A stretch of 6,732 bases of DNA from Flavobacteriaceae bacterium. GTDB taxonomy: Bacteria; Bacteroidota; Bacteroidia; Flavobacteriales; Flavobacteriaceae. Position 1 is the first letter of the stretch. Each line of letters starts with the position of its first letter. The stretch is from the NCBI GenBank assembly GCA_030590765.1, contig JAUVCP010000126.1:1-6732 (forward strand). Direction: 5' to 3'. Of this stretch, positions 1-5,943 are shown in pieces. The translations under genes and the position numbers were made by a program. The notes under the pieces are model-generated. The model was not told the DNA's origin and did not search any database. It saw only the letters and a program-made list of their open reading frames with translations.

Positions 1-897
1 TTTTTAGGGTCCTCAACTGGAAATATGCTGGTGGATGATGAAGAGGTTCTGGAAAAAATATTTTCATCAACAAAGATGCTGATCGCTGTTCACTGTGAGG
101 ACGAGGCGACCATAAATAATAATTTAGACAAGCAAAAAAGCATATATGGGGATAATATTCCCATAGAATTGCATCCTGTGATAAGAAGTGAAGAAGCTTG
201 TTATTTATCCTCTTCTAAAGCAGTTGCACTTGCACAAAAAACCGGAGCACGGTTGCATGTTTTTCATCTTTCAACAGCTAAAGAAACAGAACTTTTTAGC
301 AATGAAATTCCATTGGAAGAAAAAATGATCACTGCTGAAATATGTGTACACCATTTATGGTTCAATGACAAAGATTATGCTAAAAAAGGAACATTTATCA
401 AATGGAACCCTGCAATAAAAACAGAAAAAGACAGGCTTGGTTTATGGGATGCATTATTAGATGACAGGTTGGATGTGATTGCTACAGATCATGCTCCGCA
501 TACTTTGGAAGAGAAAAAACAGGTTTATACCAAAGCACCGAGTGGAGGGCCTTTGGTTCAGCATGCCCTTTTAGCCATGATGGAAATGGTTAGAAATGAA
601 AAGATTACTATAGAAAAGATGGTAGAAAAGATGTGTCATAATCCTGCTATTTTATTTAAAATTGAAAAACGAGGTTTTATCAAAAAAGGTTATTTTGCAG
701 ATCTGGTTTTAATTGATGCAAATAAAGATCAAGTAGTTGAAAAGGAGAATATTTTATATAAATGTGGTTGGTCACCATTTGAAGGAACACAATTTCATAC
801 CACTGTTTCACAAACTATTGTGAATGGAAATTTGATTTATGATATGGGGGAATTTAATGATGAAATTAAAGGTAAACGATTGATATTTAATAGATAA
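1..897 (+). CDS. pyrC: Dihydroorotase, 5'-truncated by window edge
   Basis: Cytosolic zinc amidohydrolase that interconverts N-carbamoyl-aspartate and dihydroorotate, the third step of de novo pyrimidine synthesis. The frame is open from base 1 (it reads FLGSSTGNM before the next residues), so the ATG at 25 is an internal methionine and not the start. About 298 residues are present; the family usually has about 420-450, so roughly the first third, including the first HxH metal motif, is missing. Visible motifs, counted from the Met at base 25: HCED at 23-26, the metal-binding HVFHLS at 78-83, the catalytic Asp in TDHAPH at 154-159, SGGPLVQHAL at 173-182, and the C-terminal amidohydrolase strand GYFADLVLID at 222-231. 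The carboxylated lysine of the family would fall just before base 1. It ends TAATG, sharing one base with the next start. The family call is firm; exact subclass (PyrC-like, multifunctional-complex type) is from resemblance. Confidence 0.95.
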   Translation, partial: FLGSSTGNMLVDDEEVLEKIFSSTKMLIAVHCEDEATINNNLDKQKSIYGDNIPIELHPVIRSEEACYLSSSKAVALAQKTGARLHVFHLSTAKETELFSNEIPLEEKMITAEICVHHLWFNDKDYAKKGTFIKWNPAIKTEKDRLGLWDALLDDRLDVIATDHAPHTLEEKKQVYTKAPSGGPLVQHALLAMMEMVRNEKITIEKMVEKMCHNPAILFKIEKRGFIKKGYFADLVLIDANKDQVVEKENILYKCGWSPFEGTQFHTTVSQTIVNGNLIYDMGEFNDEIKGKRLIFNR

Positions 898-1313
898 TGA
901 ATAAAATATTTTATATAGTTATTTTTTTTGTATTTCTTTCCTGTGAAAGCAGAACCAATTATAAAAAGCCTAAAGACCTGATACCAAAAGATCAAATGAT
1001 CGATTTATTGACAGATATGCATAACATTAATGGTATTACCGGAATTAAGAATAAAGATGGTTTAAAAGCAAATAATTATATATCAGTGCTATATGAAAAA
1101 TACCAAATAGATAGTACCCGTTTTGCATCTAGTAATTTATACTATACCTCCAAAATATCCGAATATGAAAAAATGTTTAAGGAGGTTAAAAAAAGAATAG
1201 ATGGGCAAAGAATTTTATTTGAGGATGATTCTTTAACACTGATGGATTCCAAAGGGAAAGAATTAAAACGGCCTGATATGAAAAAAAGAAATAAAGATGC
1301 TATTTTGAAATAA
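897..1313 (+). CDS. DUF4296-type putative lipoprotein
   Basis: Small protein of 138 residues of unknown function that resembles the Bacteroidota family DUF4296. The N-terminus is a short lipoprotein signal: Lys3, a hydrophobic run at residues 4-14, then FLSC with Cys16 as the likely lipidated residue. The -3 position is Phe instead of the usual Leu, which is tolerable but not ideal. The sequence after Cys16 (ESRTNYKK) lacks the acidic cluster linked to surface export in flavobacteria, so a periplasm-facing place is more likely (inference). The family core is KPKDLIPKDQMIDLLTDMH at 24-42; the rest is a charged, probably helical region, and the last 20 residues are Lys-rich. The ATG shares its A with the last base of the dihydroorotase TAA stop, so translation is probably coupled and the two are co-transcribed. 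Its 3' end overlaps the convergent epimerase gene by 14 bases. Confidence 0.82.
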   Translation: MNKIFYIVIFFVFLSCESRTNYKKPKDLIPKDQMIDLLTDMHNINGITGIKNKDGLKANNYISVLYEKYQIDSTRFASSNLYYTSKISEYEKMFKEVKKRIDGQRILFEDDSLTLMDSKGKELKRPDMKKRNKDAILK

Positions 1314-1320
1314 GATCTTT
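1293..1320. terminator. Possible weak two-way terminator over overlapping stops
   Basis: Imperfect palindrome centred on the tail-to-tail overlap of the lipoprotein and epimerase genes. The outer arms are AAAGAT (1293-1298) and ATCTTT (1315-1320); the inner arms are TATTT (1301-1305) and AAATA (1308-1312); two mismatched pairs separate them. T-rich sequence follows on each strand. The stem is almost entirely A-T and has a very tight loop, so termination strength would be low. It could simply reflect base composition. Confidence 0.3.
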
Positions 1321-2304
1321 TGAAACTCTTTGAATAGTTCTAGTAATTTTTATAAAAGTTATATCCAATACAGATTTGATCTTAAGCGAGGAATAGATTT
1401 TTTTTGACTGAGATGATCTTGAAGAGTATTTTGTTATTACTGGTGAAGATCTAAAAATAGTACTTTTTACTTTTTCAAACCTCCATATTATTTCACTCCA
1501 TGTTTTTGAAACTCGCAATGCCGGACGCTTTACCTTTAGCGCATCTGCAATTTGAAAGAAAAGTTCTTTATAAGTAATATTCTCTGACACGAGTACAAAA
1601 CGTTCGTTCTTTACTTCGCTAAGCATTAATTTTTGCATGATCTGAACCACATCGATCACATCCACAAAGCCGGTAATTCCTTCTGTATAAAAAGGAAATC
1701 CATTTTTTACTTTTGAAAATAAAGAACTGCTACCTTTATTCCAAAAACCAGATCCAAGTATTACTCCGGGGTTTACAATTACCATATCCACATTTTCCTG
1801 TGATGCTCTCCAAACCTCTTTTTCTGCACCATATTTTGTTATGGCATAACCACTTTTATCTTTGGTATTGTCCCAATTTTCTGATTCATCGATAACATCT
1901 TTTTTGATGTCCTTTTCTAAAGTTGCAATAGAACTTACAAAACAGAGTTTATGAATGGAGTTTAAAATACATTGGTTTACAATATTGGTAGTACCATCAA
2001 TACTTATTTTCCTCATTTTTTTATAATCCTTTGGGTCAAAGGAAATAAATGCAGCACAGTGATACACATGAGTTATATCTTTAAAAGCAATTTCAAGATC
2101 AGGTATGTCATTCAAATCTGCTTCAACCCAAAAAATTTTGTTATAAAGTGTGTCCACATCAGAAGAATAATATGAAAACACTTCTTTTACAGCAAGTAAA
2201 TCACTTGTATTTTGATGTATGGCCTTTACGGAATCATTTTTAAGCAATAAATGATATAATAAATGCGAACCAACCAATCCTGTACCTCCCGTAACTAAAA
2301 TCAT
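1300..2304 (-). CDS. Extended SDR / NAD-dependent epimerase-like protein
   Basis: 334-residue Rossmann-fold oxidoreductase of the extended short-chain dehydrogenase family (epimerase / dihydroflavonol-reductase-like). The nucleotide-binding motif TGGTGLVG lies at residues 5-12, an acidic DL at 63-64 fits the adenine-contact position, and HCAA is at 82-85. The catalytic set is complete: Ser124/Ser125, and Tyr153 with Lys157 in YAITK. NPGVILG at 178-184 and FVDVIDVV at 213-220 are the usual substrate-side landmarks. The C-terminal 50 residues are rich in Ser, Lys and Arg but follow the normal helical end of this family. The ATG at 2302-2304 starts directly at the Rossmann strand (MILVTGG), so no residues appear to be missing; no Shine-Dalgarno is seen, as expected in this phylum. 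Substrate cannot be told from sequence. It stands alone on the minus strand, divergent from tyrS and convergent with the lipoprotein gene. Confidence 0.9.
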   Translation of the reverse strand: MILVTGGTGLVGSHLLYHLLLKNDSVKAIHQNTSDLLAVKEVFSYYSSDVDTLYNKIFWVEADLNDIPDLEIAFKDITHVYHCAAFISFDPKDYKKMRKISIDGTTNIVNQCILNSIHKLCFVSSIATLEKDIKKDVIDESENWDNTKDKSGYAITKYGAEKEVWRASQENVDMVIVNPGVILGSGFWNKGSSSLFSKVKNGFPFYTEGITGFVDVIDVVQIMQKLMLSEVKNERFVLVSENITYKELFFQIADALKVKRPALRVSKTWSEIIWRFEKVKSTIFRSSPVITKYSSRSSQSKKIYSSLKIKSVLDITFIKITRTIQRVSKDLISK

Positions 2305-2467
2305 TTAGCGAAAATAAAAAATAGAATTGGATACCTGAATTTTTTATAAGTAAATTTTATGTCTAATCCTTCATATCTAATCGTTTCTTTAAATTCGGTG
2401 AATTAAATCTTAAGTCGAAATCAGGTTCTGAAAACAGGAATGATTATATTTGCCAAAATTTTTTAAG
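2305..2467. promoter_or_regulatory. Divergent intergenic region, epimerase / tyrS
   Basis: This 163-base AT-rich spacer separates the two divergent starts and must carry promoters for both. The only clear promoter element is the tyrS -7 box at 2445-2452. On the minus strand no exact TAnnTTTG match was found for the epimerase gene; TATTTTCG at 2309-2316 is one mismatch away but only five bases from the start codon. A spaced direct repeat at 2359-2382 and a short AATTC/GAATT inverted repeat at 2392-2404 are also present. No riboswitch or T-box-like structure was recognised. Confidence 0.6.
2445..2452 (+). promoter_or_regulatory. tyrS promoter -7 element (TATATTTG)
   Basis: TATATTTG is an exact match to the Bacteroidota sigma-factor -7 consensus TAnnTTTG. 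No good TTG -33 element is seen at the usual 17-23 base spacing; the nearest similar string, TTCTG at 2426-2430, is too close. Transcription would start near 2456-2458, giving a leader of only about 10-12 bases before the ATG at 2468. This position decides the tyrS start. Confidence 0.6.
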
Positions 2468-3763
2468 ATGACAAAGAACTTTGTTAAAGAATTGCGCTGG
2501 CGCGGACTTTTACACAACATCATGCCGGGAACGGAAGAGCAATTACAAAAGGAACAAACAACTGCATATATTGGTTTTGATCCAACTGCTGATAGTTTAC
2601 ATATTGGTAGTTTAGTTCAAATTATTTTATTGATGCACTTTCAAAAAGCAGGGCACAAACCAATTGCTTTGGTTGGTGGTGCAACAGGAATGATAGGTGA
2701 TCCTTCAGGAAAATCAAATGAAAGAAATTTGTTGGATGAAGAAACCTTAAATAAAAATATTGCCGGAGTTAAAAAAACTTTAGAAAGATTTATTGATTTT
2801 TCAGGTGAGATCGATAATGCTGCCGAAATGGTAAATAATTACGATTGGATGAAAAACCTATCGTTCTTAGAATTTGCCCGCGATATTGGCAAGCATATTA
2901 CTGTAAATTATATGATGGCAAAAGATTCAGTAAAAAACCGGATCAATGCAGAATCAAAAGAAGGTATGAGTTTTACTGAATTTACCTACCAATTGGTTCA
3001 AGGTTACGATTTTTTACATTTATATACTCATAAAAATTGCAAACTTCAGATTGGTGGTAGTGATCAATGGGGTAATATTACGACCGGAACAGAGCTTATC
3101 AGACGAAAAGTACAAGGGAAAGCATATGCTTTAACCAGTCCTTTGGTTACAAAGGCTGATGGAACCAAATTTGGTAAAACCGAAGGAGGTAATATCTGGC
3201 TGGATACCAAAAGAACCTCTCCCTATAAATTTTACCAGTACTGGTTGAATTCAAGTGATGTAGATGCTGAAAATTATATCAAAATATTTACATTTTTAGA
3301 TCAGGAAACTGTTGAAAAATTAATTGAGGAACATAAACAAGCACCACATTTACGACTTTTGCAAAAAAGAGTAGGTGAGGAGGTTACTGTGATGACACAT
3401 GGTAAGGAAGCTTATGATAATGCAGTAAAAGCATCTAGTATTTTGATTGGAAGATCTACAGCAAGTGATTTGAAAGTATTGGATGAGCAAACTTTTTTAG
3501 ATATTTTTGAAGGTGTTCCTCAAGGGGAAATAAGCAAAGAAGATATGGATAATGGAATGGATATTGTAGAAGCTTTAAACGAAAAAACAGGTTTTTTAAA
3601 ATCGAATGGAGAAGCCAGAAGAGCATTAAAAGAAAACTCTATTTCTGTAAATAAAGAGAAGGTAAAAGATGGTTTTACAATTTCAAATAAAGATCTGATT
3701 GCCGATAAATTTATTCTTTTACAAAGAGGAAAACGAAATTATTTTTTACTAAAAGTGATTTAG
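2468..3763 (+). CDS. tyrS: Tyrosine--tRNA ligase
   Basis: Class Ic aminoacyl-tRNA synthetase that activates tyrosine with ATP and charges tRNA-Tyr in the cytosol. From the ATG at 2468 it has 431 residues, close to the usual length of about 420-430. Landmarks: tyrosine-pocket strand YIGFDPT at 34-40, ATP-binding HIGS at 45-48, YQLVQGYDF at 174-182 and GGSDQWGNI at 196-204 in the tyrosine site, and KFGKT at 234-238, which is the KMSKS-loop version also found in E. coli TyrS. An S4-like RNA-binding domain covers about 372-431. The frame can be extended to a TTG at 2450, adding six residues, but that TTG is the end of the -7 promoter box, and the protein starting [13 protein letters not shown] matches the family start, so the ATG is preferred. 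It appears to be a single-gene unit ending at the strong hairpin downstream. Confidence 0.97.
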   Translation: MTKNFVKELRWRGLLHNIMPGTEEQLQKEQTTAYIGFDPTADSLHIGSLVQIILLMHFQKAGHKPIALVGGATGMIGDPSGKSNERNLLDEETLNKNIAGVKKTLERFIDFSGEIDNAAEMVNNYDWMKNLSFLEFARDIGKHITVNYMMAKDSVKNRINAESKEGMSFTEFTYQLVQGYDFLHLYTHKNCKLQIGGSDQWGNITTGTELIRRKVQGKAYALTSPLVTKADGTKFGKTEGGNIWLDTKRTSPYKFYQYWLNSSDVDAENYIKIFTFLDQETVEKLIEEHKQAPHLRLLQKRVGEEVTVMTHGKEAYDNAVKASSILIGRSTASDLKVLDEQTFLDIFEGVPQGEISKEDMDNGMDIVEALNEKTGFLKSNGEARRALKENSISVNKEKVKDGFTISNKDLIADKFILLQRGKRNYFLLKVI

Positions 3764-3781
3764 TTTTAAATCGATAAATAA

Positions 3782-3825
3782 ATACTGTCTGAAAAGTGAA
3801 TCTAGATTCGCTTTTCAGACAGTAT
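3782..3825. terminator. Two-way rho-independent terminator between convergent genes
   Basis: A 20-base left arm (3782-3801, ATACTGTCTGAAAAGTGAAT) pairs with 3806-3825 around the loop CTAG. All pairs are Watson-Crick except one U-G wobble. On the plus strand it is followed by CCTTTTTTA, a good T tract, 18 bases after the tyrS stop. On the minus strand it begins six bases after the stop of the Rieske-TPP gene and is followed by a less regular T-rich run. It most likely ends both transcripts, and is strongest in the tyrS direction. Confidence 0.9.
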
Positions 3826-3831
3826 CCTTTT

Positions 3832-5781
3832 TTATATCAACGAAACATCAGTTTTAATTTCCAATAGGGCAGGACCAAAATGTGCAAATAATTGTTTCAT
3901 AGCACTTTCTAGTTGTTGTTTATTAGTAACTTCAATTCCTAAGGCCCCACAGCTTTCTGCATAGGCAGCAAAATTAGGGTTTATCAAATCGGTAGCCCAA
4001 ACATCAAATTCTCCTGCACGTTGTTCTTTAGATATTTTTCCGAGTTCATTATTATTCAATACAATCACCTTTACAGGAATTTGATACTTTACTAAAGTTG
4101 TAATTTCAGCAAGATACTGGCACAAACCACCATCACCTGTTACTGCAATAATAGGTCGAGCTTTAGCTACTGCCGCCCAAGCACCTATAGATGCTGGTAA
4201 GGCAAAACCAATTGACCCTAAATAACCCGACATTAGGAAAGTATTGTTTTCTTTTGATTCATAATACCTTCCAAAAGAATAAGCATTATTACCTACATCT
4301 ACACACATGATGGCGTTTTTAGGAGCTGTTTTATTTAAGGTATCAAAAACAGCAATTGAGCTTATGCCTTTGTCATGATCTTCTAAAAGGCGTTTTTCTT
4401 TTTCAGTTCGCCAAATTTTCCATCGTTCTGAAATTTCATATTTTTGATTTACTTTGTTAATTATCAATGAAATATAATCTTTAAATAAATCCATAGTTAC
4501 AGAAATTTCTCCCCAAACAGCTGCATCAACCTTATGAAATTTACTTAAAGCTAATGGATCAAAATCTATTTGAATGGTTGGTTTTTTAGGTGTAATTCCG
4601 GTATGATTAGAAAAAGAAGCACCAATAACTATAAGAAGATCCGATTCATTCATAAACCATGAAGCAACGGGTGTTCCACTTCTTCCTAAGACACCACAAC
4701 CAAGAGGATGACTATCAGATATTTGCCCTTTAGCTTTAAATGTTGTCATTACCGGGCAATTGATTTTTTCCGCGAAAGCGACGATCTCCTTCATATGGAA
4801 ATTTGCACCATGTCCAACAATAATTATGGGTCTTTCAGATTTATTTAGCATTTTCAATGCTTTTTCAAAGGATGCTTTTGGTGGCGAAATGGTCATTGGA
4901 GATAACCGTCCTTCAGAGGTTTGGGCTTTAATATCTTTCGCAACATTGATAGTTTGAATATCATCAGGAAAAGTTAAATGAGAAACATCTCTCTTTAAAA
5001 TTGCATTTTTTATTGCCAAAGTCATTAGCTCTGCATGTTTACTTTTTTCTTCTACTCTGTGATTAAACTCGGCTACGGTACTAAAAGCTCTTACCAGATC
5101 AACTTCCTGAAAGTTCCCTGTACCCACCACTTGCGTAGCTACCTGACCGGTTAATGCCAATATGGGCGATCTATCTACTTTTGCATCCCAAAGTCCGGTA
5201 AACATATTGGTTGCACCCGGACCAGCAATAGCAAAACAAGCTGCCGGTTTACCTGTAAGTTTACCATAGGCAGAAGCTGCAAAAGCAGCTGCTCCTTCGT
5301 GACGGATGCCAATAAATTTTAGATTTCCTTTTACTTCTTGTCTTCTAATTGCATCTGCCAAACCTAAATTGGAATGACCTACCATACCAAAAACACTGGT
5401 TACACCCCAGTTAATCATTGTCTCAACCATAATATCAGTAATGGTAGTTTGATGTGGTGGATTTTCTTCAACACCAACAAAAATGGTATTGCCTTCAATT
5501 TTTAGATCAAAGGTTTTTAAACCATCATCATAATCATCTGAATTCCCACCATGAGGACAAAAATCCCAACCATGCCAGGGACAACGTAACATTCCGTTTT
5601 CAATGCTTCCTTCTCCTAAAGGGCCTTTTTGATGAGGACATCTATTGTCTAAGGCACTGTATTTTCCTTTATGATGTGTTAAACAAATACCTGTACGACC
5701 AGCAGTTACTGTCATTACCCGCCCTTCTGGCAAATCATTTTTATCAGCGAGAACTTTGTACCAAATAATTTTTTTACTCAT
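3832..5781 (-). CDS. Rieske [2Fe-2S]-TPP enzyme fusion, pyruvate oxidase-like
   Basis: 649-residue two-part enzyme. Residues about 5-105 form a full Rieske ferredoxin-like domain with cluster ligands Cys48/His50 (CPH) and Cys67/His70 (CPWH). After a linker of only about ten residues comes a complete thiamine pyrophosphate enzyme: Pyr domain about 112-285 with the TPP-activating Glu162 in RHEGAAAFAA and the POX-like string GTGNFQEVD at 220-228; central domain about 300-440 with IIIVGHGA and IQIDFDP, which could hold FAD; PP domain about 470-645 with GDGG at 549-552 and NNN at 576-578 binding Mg-TPP. The closest named family by eye is PoxB-type pyruvate oxidase, but the lipid-binding C-terminal tail of E. 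coli PoxB is absent. Substrate is not proven; 2-oxo acid decarboxylation with electrons passing to the Rieske cluster is an inference. Acetolactate synthase or another ThDP lyase is the alternative. No signal peptide, so cytosolic. The ATG at 5779-5781 starts just before the Rieske fold; the gene has its own promoter-like element. Confidence 0.88.
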   Translation of the reverse strand: MSKKIIWYKVLADKNDLPEGRVMTVTAGRTGICLTHHKGKYSALDNRCPHQKGPLGEGSIENGMLRCPWHGWDFCPHGGNSDDYDDGLKTFDLKIEGNTIFVGVEENPPHQTTITDIMVETMINWGVTSVFGMVGHSNLGLADAIRRQEVKGNLKFIGIRHEGAAAFAASAYGKLTGKPAACFAIAGPGATNMFTGLWDAKVDRSPILALTGQVATQVVGTGNFQEVDLVRAFSTVAEFNHRVEEKSKHAELMTLAIKNAILKRDVSHLTFPDDIQTINVAKDIKAQTSEGRLSPMTISPPKASFEKALKMLNKSERPIIIVGHGANFHMKEIVAFAEKINCPVMTTFKAKGQISDSHPLGCGVLGRSGTPVASWFMNESDLLIVIGASFSNHTGITPKKPTIQIDFDPLALSKFHKVDAAVWGEISVTMDLFKDYISLIINKVNQKYEISERWKIWRTEKEKRLLEDHDKGISSIAVFDTLNKTAPKNAIMCVDVGNNAYSFGRYYESKENNTFLMSGYLGSIGFALPASIGAWAAVAKARPIIAVTGDGGLCQYLAEITTLVKYQIPVKVIVLNNNELGKISKEQRAGEFDVWATDLINPNFAAYAESCGALGIEVTNKQQLESAMKQLFAHFGPALLEIKTDVSLI

Positions 5782-5806
5782 TTTTTATTGGTTTGATTGA
5801 TTGCAC

Positions 5807-5837
5807 TCGCTGCATGATTCAAAAATAAAAGCAGCGA
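5807..5837. promoter_or_regulatory. Inverted repeat flanking the promoter, possible operator
   Basis: TCGCTGC (5807-5813) and GCAGCGA (5831-5837) are perfect 7-base inverted arms with a 17-base spacer. The arms are GC-rich in a very AT-rich spacer region. They bracket the -7 box at 5820-5827: one arm sits just upstream of it and the other at about the transcription start. This layout would suit a dimeric regulator, but no regulator gene is visible nearby. A chance repeat cannot be excluded. Confidence 0.35.
5820..5827 (-). promoter_or_regulatory. -7 promoter element for the Rieske-TPP gene
   Basis: On the minus strand this reads TATTTTTG, an exact fit to TAnnTTTG. Transcription would begin near 5814-5817, giving a leader of about 35 bases before the ATG. 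No TTG -33 element is found at 17-23 bases upstream, so the promoter may be weak or need an activator. The box lies inside the spacer of a 7-base inverted repeat. Confidence 0.5.
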
Positions 5838-5943
5838 AACATAATTTGTTATACGATTTTAGTTGCTATTTATAAATGACCTTACAAGTAGTGAATAATC
5901 CTTCGGGAACAAGGTTTTGAGTTTATACAGGTACTTAATCATA

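Noticed and set aside
25..27. ATG at 25 as the start of dihydroorotase
   Set aside because: The frame is open to base 1 and the residues before it fit the family (FLGSSTGN), so the gene is cut by the window edge.
1300..1450. Ser/Lys/Arg-rich C-terminus of the epimerase as a frameshift product
   Set aside because: The ITK..SR...SKKIY..LKIKSVLD pattern fits the usual C-terminal helices of related proteins, so no frameshift is needed.
1713..2175. Two short plus-strand open frames inside the epimerase gene
   Set aside because: They lie antisense to a well-supported gene and have no recognisable motif; they are shadows.
3167..3181. KFGKT in TyrS as a degenerate KMSKS motif
   Set aside because: This version is normal in one major TyrS branch, including E. 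coli, so it is not a defect.
4760..5768. Plus-strand open frames opposite the Rieske-TPP gene
   Set aside because: They are antisense to strongly conserved coding sequence; the His-rich composition of one merely mirrors the coding strand.
5794..5802. GATTGATTG short tandem repeat upstream of the Rieske-TPP gene
   Set aside because: Barely two copies of a 4-base unit in AT-rich sequence; expected by chance.
5881..5943. Terminator after the MscS-family gene
   Set aside because: Only a 4-base CCTT/AAGG stem and a distant AAGTA/TACTT pair are found, without a T tract; too weak to call.
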